A DNA stretch of 64,000 bases from Eucommia ulmoides (taxonomy: Eukaryota > Streptophyta > Magnoliopsida > Garryales > Eucommiaceae). Of this stretch, positions 41,730-53,358 are shown one piece after another (position 1 is the first letter of the stretch; each line of letters begins with the position of its first letter). The stretch spans positions 25,336,905-25,400,904 of the forward strand of contig CM028335.1 in NCBI GenBank assembly GCA_016647705.1, written 5' to 3'. Under the pieces are notes generated by a model. It did not search any database. It was not told the origin of the DNA and saw nothing but the letters and a program-made list of their open reading frames with translations. The translations under genes were made by a program, and so were the position numbers.

Positions 41730-42245
41730 TATTTTATGGTTTCTCCAGCTCATTCTTAACTTCTTATGTTGTCGTGTCTTGCTTGTGGAATTACGTAAAC
41801 AAAAATCTTCGTTGTTTTCTCATGGAAATATTAGAAAAAACCATTAGGTTCTATCAAATGTTGGAAAGTATTACAATCAAGAAAGCTGACAACGACTCAT
41901 GTATCTAGCAAAAACTCCATCGCCAAATAGATGTCTAACTGAGAAAAAAATAAAAAAATTGTTGCTTATGGAGTAGACATCTGCCAGTTGCTGGTGGCAG
42001 CTGGAATGATGAGAGGCTGAGGAGGTGCAGTGGAGAGGAGGATTAAGGGGGAAAAAAAAATAAAGGGGTGTATATATTAACAAGAAGTTCTCATATGAGG
42101 ACAAAACTATCAAATACACATTTTTTAAAAACATGTTACAAAATAGTCCTTTTGCCTTTTTGTGACAATTTTACCCCTTATGTTATATTCAACACGAGGG
42201 TCGTGTTATATTTATCACAATCTCAGATCGTGTTACATTCAACAC

Positions 42246-44420
42246 TGTTGGCCTAGTAAGCTACCCAAGAGGGGGTGAATTGGGTAATATTAAAAAATTA
42301 TCAGAATAATAACACTTCAAATATCAAACATTTAATTTTACCCTAAAATTAATTATTATCTTTATAACAGCAGATAAGTGTAATAAGCTCTAAATTCACA
42401 CCCAAACAACACAAGATAAAATAAAGAAAATAAACAATGCAGTATACACCAATATATCTTGGTTCACCAAGCTACTCTTGGCTAATCCAGTCCTCCGAGC
42501 CCCACGGAGATTCGTACCCCCTAAACTCAAGATTCCTTTAAAGGTAGAAACCAAACTCTCACAATAATTCTTTTCGCAGGCTCAAAATCAACATTTACAA
42601 ATTCGTTTTCACAGACTCAGGAATAACCTCTACTTTTTACAAGCTCAAGAGTAACCTAATTCTTTTTATACCTTAGGCTAAAGAATTAAAACCTCACAAA
42701 CAGTCTAAATATCTTTTTACCCGGTAAGGATTGAATCGTTACAAAATTGCTCACAAATCAATTCAATCAAGGAAGAATTACTACCTCAATCTTTTTACAG
42801 GAAGAGACTGAAACCAGCTACCCTTAGATTAAATACTCCCAATAATATTCAATCTGTCACTTAACTCACCAATTACAGATTGATAAGTGATTTTTCTCAC
42901 TCGGAGCTTCTACCACCCCAGATAAATTAGAACTCAATTAATAACCCAAAACTACTGATATAAAAGTGAGATATTCAAAATCTGATTTAAACAAAAATAG
43001 GGTAGTACGTAATTGAGAACGTAATCAGATTTTTTCAAGAAATTATTTCAAAAATATTTTTCAACAAAAAATCGAAAAACAATTTCAAAGATCAAATTCC
43101 AAATATAATCAAGCAACAATTAATAGAAAGTAATTTGAAAAGATCTCACTTGGAATCTACCAAAAGAATAATGATAGCAATGAAACTTCAGATCGGTAGC
43201 AGCAATAATCCACAACAAATAATTCTCAAGAATAACTCTCAGAAAAGATCTTACAACTTAATCAATATGATTACTCTTAGAAAGCTCAATATATTTCTCT
43301 TGATCTCACACTCTAATATGAAAAACACAGGTCTCTATAAAAGGGAATAAAATAAGCTCTCTAATGGTTAGTTCCCACTTGTTATGACATTTAATTGCTC
43401 TTATAGACTCCTTATATTATTAAGACTTCATCCTGGTTCAAATCACTTACTTATGGCTTTTAAACATCTCAATTAAGTCCCCCAAATATTTCTCAATCAC
43501 AATTAAATAGGATCAAAATAATTACATGTAGCAAATTGAGAAATATTCAAATTTAATTAACCATATCAATAGAGATATCATAATATATGTTGCATATCTC
43601 AAATAACATTAAATCCCTAAAATATCTCTTAGATATTAACCATAAAATGGCTAGTAACGGATACTTTTAGAATAAAATCCAGAATTCCACAAAATCCTAA
43701 AACAGTGCTATAAGTCGACTTACCAAGTATTACCGGTCCACCGTTCGATTCAAGATGTAGCCAAGCCAAAAATTCATCGCCCATCGGTCGACCTATTTGT
43801 TGACCTAGAGATTCAGAGAGTTATATTTCTGGTCACAGGTCGACCTCCCGATCGACTTATTGATTCAGGCAATTCACCATTTATACTCAGGTCGACCTAC
43901 TTATCGACCGAGAGATTTAGAGACTTTTCCTTCTATGCTCCGGTCGACTTACCTATCGACTTGTCAATGTTAGGATCCTTTCCTTAATTTATTTTGAATT
44001 CATTCTCATCAACGTTTTTGCCCTTTTAAACAATTTTTTTCTCGGTTAGCTCTACTAAATACTTAAATTCAATTTTAATTCATTATTAATATTTCCTTTT
44101 CAATTACACATAGGAGCAAATAATTTAACTAATAAGGATCCTATAAAAAACACACATATTTATAAAAATCATTTTGTGTCGTGTGTGATCCTAATTGGGA
44201 TATTAAGAGTTGAAATTTAACTTGATTTGTTTTCCCTAGGTTCTTCAAATTCTTCAACCTCGTAATCATTCATCATATTTGTCATCATCTTTTAACATCC
44301 ATTCATTACTTGTCTTCATATCTTCATAATTGGAACTAATAAACTGAAACACTTAATCAAATAATTAGTTTCACTAAAAACATCAACTTTTAATTGTCCA
44401 TAAAAATCTTAGGATCAACA
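42246..44420 (+). mobile_element. Solo LTR-like unit (2.2 kb), family H
   Basis: Starts TGTTGGCCTAG and ends GGATCAACA, with TG...CA ends. AACAC is duplicated at 42241-42245 and 44421-44425. It matches the inverted unit 51682-62492 once the nested element there is removed (2175 versus about 2160 bp). CAAGAGGGGGTGAATTGGGT near its start is a widespread plant repeat phrase. No coding, primer site or second LTR, so a solo LTR is the simplest reading. Confidence 0.75.
43720..43970. repeat. Repeated GGTCGACCT / ATCGACTT motif in family H
   Basis: Five or so copies of a (G)GTCGACYT....ATCGACYT pair at ~60-70-bp spacing, recurring in inverted form at 52125-52380. Each contains the self-complementary GTCGAC core. 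Confidence 0.6.
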
Positions 44421-44817
44421 AACACAATCTCAAATCGTGTTATATTCCAATTTTTTTCATAATTCAACACAATCTCAAATCGTGTTATATTCCATTTTTT
44501 TTAATTTAAATTGATAATTCCTCTATCTTACATTCACATTGATATTCAACACAATCTCGTGTTATATTCAACATGATCTCATGCTGAAATATAATACAAG
44601 ATCGTGTTATATTCTACTTTTATTGCTGTATTCAACACAAGATCGTGTTACATTCCAATGTTTTCATTCAAATTGATAATTCCTCTATCCTACATTCATA
44701 TACTTGATTTTTACCAATACAAACTAAATCAATCCAACCAAATGAACCATAAATTCCATTCAAATCAACCAAATCAATGAACACACATATATATGTTTGA
44801 TTTTTTCTCAATACAAA

Positions 44818-45700
44818 CTAAATTAATATAACCAAATAAACCCTAAATACCCTCCTCCCCCCCCACCCCACGTGCGCACGCGAACGCACACACACACATA
44901 TATATATCCCGTTCAATCCAAACCATATCAAACTAGTCACAAGCGAAGAAAACTTCATGATCTCCATCATTTGACTCCACAAGCTCTCGTTTCCGACGAA
45001 CTTTTCCACAACCGTTATTGCCTTCTCCTCTTTATCTTCAATCGACAAAACTGAAGCAAATTCCTCCCAATCTTAGTCCAGAGATTCGAAATCTTCACCG
45101 ACAATTTCCTGACTGATCCCAATGCAAGCAATACGAAATCAACTTTGGACATGGAAATTCCTCGCCGAGGCACCGCGAGAAACGATAATAGTACAATTCA
45201 ATGATGTGTGAATACAGAAACAATTGGAGAACATTGCCAACGAAGTAATGCATTGACAAAAGGGTTTCGTCCACGTCGTGAACAACGATTACATCAAAAG
45301 GAAAAATAAAGGGGGCGGAGAAGAAACGACTCCCCTTCGAAAACAGGAATCTCATCCACGATAGTTTCTCCTTTGATCGCCAAAATCTAGATCTAAAAAA
45401 TCAGATCTGGAAATTTTAGATTAGATTTTTCAAATCTCGATTCATGAAGAAATAGAGGCAGATATGATGGGGGTGACGGCGAGACTTGTTGCGCTTGTTG
45501 TCTTTGCAAATGGAGAAAGAAAGAAAAAGATAAGAGAGAGGAGATAGATCGGAAAAGGGAAGAACAAAGAGAAAAACCGTGCAAACATAAGAAGAATAAA
45601 GAAAGGGTAAAATCGCGATTTCAAAAAAATAAGGACTATCTTGTGCAAAGTCACGCTTTTTTAAGGATTATTTGGTGCAAAATAAAAGGTGTGAGGCTAT
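44818..45700 (-). pseudogene. Unrecognised gene-like segment, minus strand
   Basis: Base composition is less AT-rich than around it. Minus frames 45095-45355 and 44818-45048 are open, and a third frame across the junction is gene-like near 45000-45130 (DWEEFASVLSIEDKEEKAI, then VVEKFVGNESLWSQMM). I do not recognise the protein. The upstream side (45440-45655, minus) is pyrimidine-rich like a plant 5' leader. It could be a captured host gene fragment inside the 42082-45745 insertion. No complete gene model can be supported. Confidence 0.35.
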
Positions 45701-46224
45701 CTTGTAGATTTTGTGATTTAGCAAGACTATTTGGTACTTTTCCCATATGTTAATCTTAAGGATACAATATTAATTGAATAATATATATTTTATTTTTAAA
45801 ATGGTGTATGTCACACCCCATCCCGGACACCCGTTACCCTGGGGCCGGCGTGACGTCGACACAACATTACCTAGACATCCAACCAACTAGAAAAACGACA
45901 CTATGCATACGTAACTATATAATCTCATATACAAGTTATATACATCCTCTCATATGGGGGATACACCCTTTCCCAACTATAATAACAACTTAAATATAAA
46001 AACAATGAACCTCTCACAGAGTTGCCTCAAAGAACTCATCTCAAAAACTCCCACATGACTCTATCGCATCTACCTAGTACCAGTAGGGGACCGACTCCTA
46101 GCTATTGTACCTGCGAGTGTACTGTCTTCTTAATAAAAATATTTTAGTTGGATCAAGCATGAAACAGATAAATATCACATATCATAAAGAAAACATCATT
46201 TTTTGTGTTACCCCCCCCAAAAAA

Positions 46225-46262
<38 letters not shown>

Positions 46263-46577
46263 ACATTTCAATTAAGCAGTAAAAATCAACCAGAACGTCA
46301 CAGCAACCATATAGTATAATGCAACCAAAATAATAGATATATCAACGTAAATGGATACACCAACCCAATATAAAATAAAGTATATATAATTACAAATTTA
46401 CTCAACTCATTCACCGTATATAACAAACATCACACCACACCACATCACACCATATCGTACCACACCACACACCATCACACCACACCATACCCTGGCTAGC
46501 CATGTGATCGTTTAACCTCACGATCGGGAGTTGTAACGGTACCATACCACCCGTAGGATATGCCTTCCTAGCGAGAC

Positions 46578-46715
46578 ATAACAACGCTCTCCTGGACTAT
46601 GCCAAACAGGTGAACAACGCTCTACTGGTCTATGCCAAGCAGGTGAACAACACTCTGCTGGACTGTACCAAGCAGGTGAAACACCGCTCTGCGGGACTAT
46701 GCCAAGCAGGTGAAT
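46578..46715. repeat. ~34-bp tandem repeat, four units, in the solo LTR
   Basis: Units read GAACAACGCTCT.CTGG.CTATGCCAAGCAGGT with small differences. They sit just after ATGCCTTCCT, exactly where element E's LTRs carry an unrelated 28-bp repeat. Confidence 0.85.
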
Positions 46716-47344
46716 ATCCAATACCAATTTCCACTTCACCTCAACAATAACAACTCATTCCTACCTTAACAACAACTCATTTCCACCTCAACAACAACAA
46801 CTCTGCCCATGATCAACTTCCACCCTTTTAGAAAAACAATGAAATCTACAATTTCAGAAACACCCAAAATACATTTGATCCACGTAAGTTAGAAAATTCA
46901 TCCAATTTTAAGTAAACACATTTTTTCGTCATATATATATGAAAATAAATTTACAAGAAGATAGTATACTCACTTGGTTATACGCTTCGAAGACTTTTAC
47001 CAACTATCCTCTCCTGGTACTCCGGTGCCTACGAACCTAATAGTGACAGGGCCTAAATTAATATTTTATATACAAATGACCTAACCATGCCATGCAACCA
47101 CTAATTTCCGTCATTTCCTATTCCCCGTCTTTTATTTTTATTATGAAATATTACTATTCAACGAGTATTGCTTCGTTACATTTTACTATATCGAATTTAT
47201 TTATATGAACGGTCTCGATATTTATTATAGCAATTTTGATATTTTAAGGCTAGTAATCTAATTTAAAAATCATAAAATTTAACGAGAAACGTTACCCGTT
47301 CCGAAACGGTTGTCGATTTCCTTTAAAATTCCATAGTTGATGTT

Positions 47345-47515
47345 CCTGCTCCCACCGCTTCGGCGAGAAATCCATCGCCGCGGCGAAATGCTTCTTCCCT
47401 TCTCCGGTTCACCTACTGACGGTCCTCCGCCTAGGCGAACACATTCATCTTCCTTCTGTTCTTGCACACTGACTCTCCTCCGCCGAGGCGAGCTTCTCTT
47501 CGCCTAGGCAAGAAC
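47345..47515. repeat. GC palindromes with CGCCNNGGCG core in the solo LTR
   Basis: TCGCCGCGGCGA (47375-47386, perfect), CCGCCTAGGCGA (near 47427), CCGCCGAGGCGAG (near 47480), TCGCCTAGGCAAG (near 47500), and CGCTTCGGCGAG (near 47357). Conserved arms and a variable centre echo the arrays in the Athila-like elements, though the LTR families are otherwise unrelated. Confidence 0.8.
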
Positions 47516-48373
47516 CTGTCTTTCTTATTCTACTCTGTTTTGAAGTTTAGCCGTCACTCTTTCTTTCTCATCGCCAACTCCAGCAACCCCCTTCTACTAA
47601 ACGCCCATACACCTACACAACACCCACTGAACATCCATATGCACACCACAACCATTGAACACACATACACACAACAGGAACAACACACACATATGATTGA
47701 CAACCAAACAACCGTAGAAATACACCCACACACATGCACGCAGTATACACATACGGTGAATTCACATTACCACTGCCACCGTCGGAACACATACCCACAC
47801 CCACGTTCATTACCACCCCTGTTAATAAATAGCAACACATACACAGCATATACCCACCAACACACACACACACACATACCCACAACTCCAAATGAAAACA
47901 GAGATAACCACACGCCACCAAACTGCGCCACATCACTGGCGATCAAATCACACTGATCACATACACCCACACACTTTAACGATTAGAACACACACATGCT
48001 TACACTTACCGGACGAACGGATGACCACACACATACATCGACATCGCCGACGACAACTGAAACCCAGTGCCGGAACAACATCTTCTCTCTCTTCCCTTCT
48101 CTCTCTCGCTTTCTCTGGATTGTTCGTTGATTTCCCACCCACTCATGTATGTATATATATATATAGAGTATGAAATTTACACAATCCTCCCCTTTGTTTT
48201 GTTAAGATTTTAATTAAGCCCAATTATAATATTTGATGTTTTATAAAATTACAAATTAACCCCCCAAATTTTTAATTAAACAACAAATAACACCATCAAC
48301 CCCATCATTTCCGAAATATTTTAAAACGCGACTTCAACAATACGTATATCAGAGATCAAGGTCTTATAGTGTA

Positions 48374-49251
48374 CATCTAACAAAAAAATGGCGTCTATCT
48401 ATTTAGAGTTACCTTCTAAATTTTGGATGAAAAGTGTCAAGTGTATAGCACATGTTATTTATTATCCCACAGTAAGTAATAATTGTTGCATGACTTTGTA
48501 GGGAAATTGAAGTGGTGCAAGAAGAGAGAATCCTTTGAGGCCAACTTCTTGAACCAGGGGTTCAAGAAATTAATGGAATACTAAAGAAAGGAGGAGAAAC
48601 GCAAGTAAAGAAAGAAGGAGAAATGTAAGCAAGAAACAAACTCTTTTTAAGTACGCAAATTCACTTATACATACAATAATCACTTGGCTCAAGTTATATT
48701 TTTTTTCAAGCAACCTCCAACTGTGTGTTAGAAATTAGAATGACTCCAAAGAGTTGGATTTGTGTCTTGCATTCAAAGATGGCTTAGTTAGGAATTTGAT
48801 TCCTCCTTATTTTGATCATTCTTTGATCATTTGAATGATCGATGGGTGATCACCATGACTGACTCGTGGAGTGCAATTTTCTTGAGAAAATGACTTATAA
48901 TCCAATTTGATTCATCAAATTAATTTCTTATTGTGAGCCATTAGGCCTCAAAATTTATATTCGCAATTAGCATGTGCCAAGTATTTGCATCCACGGCAAT
49001 AGTAAAACCATCTTCTTCTCTCCATTTTATAAATGCATATTGCGCCAAAAAAAAAAACACCTAAATTTGTGGTTGCCTTAAATAAACATTTACCATTCAC
49101 TCTTTTGAATTTCGTAATACACTAGCTCATTTTGAATGTCCATGAATTCTTGCCTAGAGAAGAAATCCTCTATAGTATGCATGATCCATCGTCAATACAG
49201 GCCAGAGAACCGATGAATTTAACCAACAGGCCATCAAAATAATATCAATGG
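48374..49251. other. AT-rich spacer, nothing recognised
   Basis: No gene, no clear repeat end. A short GAAAGAAGGAGAAA phrase is duplicated near 48590 and 48620. Confidence 0.4.
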
Positions 49252-50897
49252 TGTAAGACCCTAATTTTTTTCATACGCACAATTTAAGCTGTCTTTTAGA
49301 ACATTTAGAAAATAACGGGGTAGATTATGTTAATTATTATTTAATTTAAAATTTTAGGCATTAATTTGCAATTTTAAAAATATTAATTTTAGATTTTGGG
49401 TTTAATCAATAACTTAATAGAAATTGAGGGGGGGTTAGTGTAATTTTTTAAATAAAATTGTTTAAGCTTTCCTTCTCAACGAAGGAAAGCATATGGATTT
49501 ATATATATACAAGGACATGTGGCAAGGTCTTGCCCATATATACATATTCCATGCACACACGCTATCATCAACCTAAAAAAGAAACAAACAGAAGAGAGAG
49601 AGAGAGAGGGGTTGTGGGTTTTTGGTTGGCGGTATGGGCTGTTCCGTCGCCGATGGTGTGGTTGCCGGCGGTGTTCTGCTCATCCAGTAGGAGTGATCGT
49701 TGTGTGTGTGTATGTGTGTGATCGTCACTGTTTCAGCGCCAGCGTGAGTGTGCGTGTGTGTGATCAGTCCAGCGGGTGTGTGTAGGTGACATCGTGTGGG
49801 TGTGGTGTTGCCGTTCGCTCCGGCAGTGGGTGTGTTGATCGTGTGAGTGTTGTGTGTGTGTGTCGGAGTTGTGTGTGTCTTCGGTTGTTTATTCAACAGT
49901 CATGGGTGGTGTGATCGTTGACGGTGTGATTGTGTGTGTTGTCGGTCGTCCGGTCGTTCCGTCGACGGTGGGTTGTGTGTGTTGTCGATCTCGTGTAGAT
50001 GGGTGTGAGCTTGGTCCGACGGTGGTGATGGTGGTGTGAGTTGGGTGTGCCAATAGTGTGTTGTGTGTGCGCGTGCTCTAATTGTTGAAGGGGAGCGGCG
50101 GTCGGCGGTGGCGTCGGTCGGTTGAGCAAACTGAACCAGAACCCAAAAAAAAAAAAAAAAAAAAAAAAATAAAGAAAGAAAATCAAATAAAAACAAAAAA
50201 AAAATATCCAAAATCCAATCTCACGACTGGCGGAAGATTCGGAACAGGTAGAATTCCGAACTCTTTTAATATATTTATTTAATTTTCTCATTGTGTGATT
50301 TATGGTTAATGGTTATGGAATTTTACATGTTAAATTATATGAAATAATTTGGACAATGTGAAAAGTATGTAAAAAGCATGCCAATGTGTGTTACGTGTCG
50401 TATTAATTAAAATGCACGTATTAGAGGAGTTGGAGTTTTATTGAGCGTTTGCTCACAACCCCACAGTTTTTATTGTAGGGCCGGTGCGGATGAATTGGCC
50501 CTGGGAGTAGAATTTCTATTTATAAAAATTGTAATTATTATTTACTGTTGTAATCGGTGAAATCGACTATTATAATTAATACCATCGCATTGTAAAATTT
50601 ATCAGATTTCTATTAATTAAAATATGGATTATTTAGTAAAATTATTGTCGTCGATGAATAAAATTGTAGTGAAATTTTTATTTAAAGTTATAGTAGTTAT
50701 ACTTTTTAATCTGTCGGATTTGTGAAATATAAATTAAAAGTATCGTCTTAGTTGAAAAAATTTATTGGATTTATAGAATAAAAATATTGGTCGTTCGGCG
50801 AAAATAATAATAATAGTAATTTATTTATAAATGGTGAACTATTTGGGTAGAATTCTCTATAAGAGAAATCGTGTGACGGCCCTGGGAAACCGGGTCA
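49252..50897 (+). mobile_element. Probable solo LTR, plus orientation (1.65 kb)
   Basis: Starts TGTAAGACCCTAA, the inverse of the E-type end (..GGTCTTACA), and ends near GGCCCTGGGAAACCGGGTCA, the inverse of a decayed TGTCACAACCCGTCCC-type start. Flanks AATGG (49247) and AATGC (50897) are a possible duplication. The TG-rich stretch at 49690-50080 is low-complexity. It is a distant member of the E/solo-LTR group in opposite orientation. Confidence 0.6.
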
Positions 50898-51681
50898 ATG
50901 CAAATGGAGCTTAAATTGCGTTACTATTTCTTCTGCATTGAGGACCGTCCAACCTCTACAACCATGAATGAAGTTTCAAAGGTTTTTAAGCATTTTGTCC
51001 TTGGCTTCTTATGTCGGGTCTTGCTCTTAGGTAGTGTTCAGTTGTATGGAATTGTCGTTTTGGACTTAGAATTAAAAAAGAAAGAATTTTATTTTTTTTA
51101 TAATTTTTACATGCATTCATTTCATTAAAAATGAAAGAATTTTTTTTTTTTTTTATAATTTTTACATGATTCATTTCTAATTCCAATTCGAAGGCTCCAA
51201 TTCGACGCTGCCAAATAGTGCTTTAGCGACTATGAGTTTCTGATGTAGTCCACCATGTTAAAAAGATCCATGTTTTAAAAGGTCATTCAGAGGCCATTGG
51301 ACTCTGCTCTACCGTATCGGCTTTCACAGGTACTTGGTTCTACTTTGTAATGTGAACTGTGGTTTGGAACTCTTCATTTCTATATATTTTATTGTAATAT
51401 TAGTATCTAATGTATTCTTGCTCTTGCTTTCAGGGAGTTGCAGTCTATGTATCATGTTATTCACTATAATGAGGGAGTTTTTGAGTTTATTTTCTTGTGG
51501 AAATATTGGGATTTGCCAAATCTTCATGGATGCCTTGGGGTTTCGCCAATTTGTGCTATCGGAAGTGTGTCGGGAAGCAAACTATGTTGTAGACTCTCTT
51601 TACGTGGAATTTGATTAGTGTTTCTATTTTTCATTATTTTCATTTTATGTTTCAGTTCCTACAAAACTTAGAATAGAAAGT
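50898..51681. other. Mixed stretch: small MITE and possible gene scrap
   Basis: 51025-51226 looks like a ~200-bp MITE, with TAG..AGTG..CAG and CAATTCGAC..CTG ends and an internal ATAATTTTTACATG.ATTCATTTC duplication. 51334-51618 has one open plus frame ending CREANYVVDSLYVEFD, which faintly recalls the C-terminal REAN..AD motif of plant LINE-type RNase H. TTTCAG|GG at 51432 could be an acceptor site. Neither is firm. Confidence 0.35.
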
Positions 51682-53358
51682 GTTGATCCTAAGATTTTGA
51701 TAGATAATTAAAGGTTGATATTTTTTATGAAACTAACGGTTTGATTAAGTATTTCAATTTATTAGTTCCAGTGATAAAAATAATTATGAAGATATTGTGG
51801 CAATGTTAAAGATGATGAAAGATTAAGAGTTTGAAAAAATTAAAAAACCTAGGGAAAACAACTCAGATTAAATTTTAACTCTTAATATCTCAATTAGGAT
51901 CACACACGACACAAAATGATTTTTATAAATATGTGTGTTTTTTAATAGGATCCTAATTAGTTAAATTATTTTCTCCTATATGAAATTGAAAAAGAAATAT
52001 TGATAATTGATTAAAATTGAGTTTAAGTATTTAGTGGAGATAACCAAGAAAAGAAATCGGTTAAAGGGGCAAAAACGTTGATGAGAATGAATTCAAAACG
52101 AATTAAGGAGAGAATTCCAGTATTGGTAAGTCGACAGGTACGTCGATCGATGCATAAAATATGAAGTTGTTGAATCTCTCGATTGACAAGTAGGTCGATC
52201 TAAACTTAAATGGTCAACTCTCTGAATCGATAAGCCGACAGAGAGGTCGACTTGTCATCAGATATGAAACTTTCTAATTCTCTAGGTTGACAGATAGGTC
52301 GATTGATGGGCGAAGAATTTTTAACTTGGCTACATCCTGAATCGATCGGTCGACCTGTGACCCTTGGTCAGTCGACTTATGGCACTGTTTTAAGATTTTG
52401 TGAAATTCTGGATTTTATTCTAAAAGTAGTCGTTACTAGCCGTTTTATGGTTAAGAACTAAGAGATATCTTAGGGATTTGATGTTATTTGAGATATACAA
52501 TATATATTATGATATCTCTATAGATATGGTTCATTAAGTTTGAATATTTCTCAATTTGATACATGTAATTCTTTCTATCTTATTTAATTGTGATTGAGAA
52601 ATATTTAGGGGACTTAATTGAGAAGTTTAAAAGCCATAATTAAGTGATTTGGACCAAGATGAAGTCTTAATGATATAAATGATCTATAAGAGTAATTGAA
52701 TGTCAAAACAAGTAGAAATTAGGTGTTGGAGAACTTATTTTATTCATTTTTATATATACCTGCGTTTTTTCACATTTATAAGACATATTAAGAGAATTAT
52801 TAAGAGCTATTCAACTTTTGAGCTTTCTAAAAATAATCATATTGATTGAGTTGTGAAATCTTTCCTGAGAGTTATTCTTGAGAAATATTTGCTGCGGATT
52901 ATTGCTACTACCGATCTGAAGTGTCATTGCTATCATTATTCTTTCGGTAGATTCCTAGTGAGATTGTTCCAAGTTATTTGTTTATTTTCTATAATTATTA
53001 TTTACTTAGAATTTAATCTTTGAAATTGTTCTCCGATTTTTTATTGAAAAATATTTTTGAAACAATTTTTTGAAGTAATCTAATTACGTGCTACTCAATT
53101 TTTGTTTGAATCAAATTTTGAATATCTCACTTTTCTATCACTAGTTTTGAGATATTAATTGAGTTCTAATTTATCTGGGGTGGTAGAAGTTTCGAGTGAG
53201 AAAAATCACTTATCAATTTGTAATTGGTGAGTTGAGTGACAAATTAAATACTATTGGGAATATTTAATCAAATGGAAGCTAGTTTCAGTCTGTTTTTGCA
53301 AAAAGATTGAGGTAGTAATTTTTTCTTGATTAAATTGATTTGTTAGCAATTTTGTAAC

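Larger units (their letters stand above)
42190..44665. repeat. AACAC..ATCGTGTT imperfect palindromes
   Basis: Copies of AACACAATCTCAAATCGTGTTATATTC, or AACACAAGATCGTGTTA, occur near 42192, 42217, 44421, 44465, 44551, 44588 and 44634. Each pairs AACAC with GTGTT around a short centre. The solo LTR at 42246-44420 landed inside one of them, splitting the array. Function unknown. Confidence 0.65.
42082..45745. other. 3.7-kb insertion in repeat copy 2, class unclear
   Basis: Flanked by TATATTAAC (42073-42081) and TATGTTAAT (45746-45754), matching at 7 of 9 positions. It contains a palindromic AACAC/GTGTT array, the solo LTR at 42246 and a gene-like segment near 44818-45700. No clear terminal inverted repeats; a 9-bp duplication would fit a MULE, possibly one carrying captured gene sequence. 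Confidence 0.4.
45809..48368 (-). mobile_element. Solo LTR (2.56 kb), related to the Gypsy LTRs of element E
   Basis: Starts TGTCACACCCCATCCCGG and ends AAGGTCTTATA, parallel to TGTCACAACCCGTCCCGG...GAGGTCTTACA of element E. GTGTA is duplicated at 45804-45808 and 48369-48373. Shared blocks include GGGGACCGACTCCTAGC..TTGTACCTGCGAGTGTACTG and ACGATCGGGAGTTG.AACGGTACC. It is read on the minus strand by comparison with E. The long CA-rich frames at 47460-48140 are low-complexity and not genes. Confidence 0.85.
40254..48400. repeat. Dispersed repeat, copy 2, split by three insertions
   Basis: Its pieces, 40254-40401, 41730-42081, 45746-45808 and 48369-48385, match 23871-24540 in order. Between them lie a MULE-like element (40402-41729), a 3.7-kb insertion (42082-45745) and a solo LTR (45809-48368). 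The match between split and unsplit copies fixes the insertion sites better than the target duplications alone. Confidence 0.75.

Noticed and set aside
47462-48173. Overlapping long frames on both strands (His/Thr-rich plus, Cys/Val-rich minus)
   Set aside because: CA/TG-rich low-complexity sequence inside the solo LTR leaves frames open on both strands; no domain is visible.
49458-50291. Long frames rich in Val/Cys/Arg or His/Thr
   Set aside because: TG-rich microsatellite-like part of a solo LTR; open by composition only.
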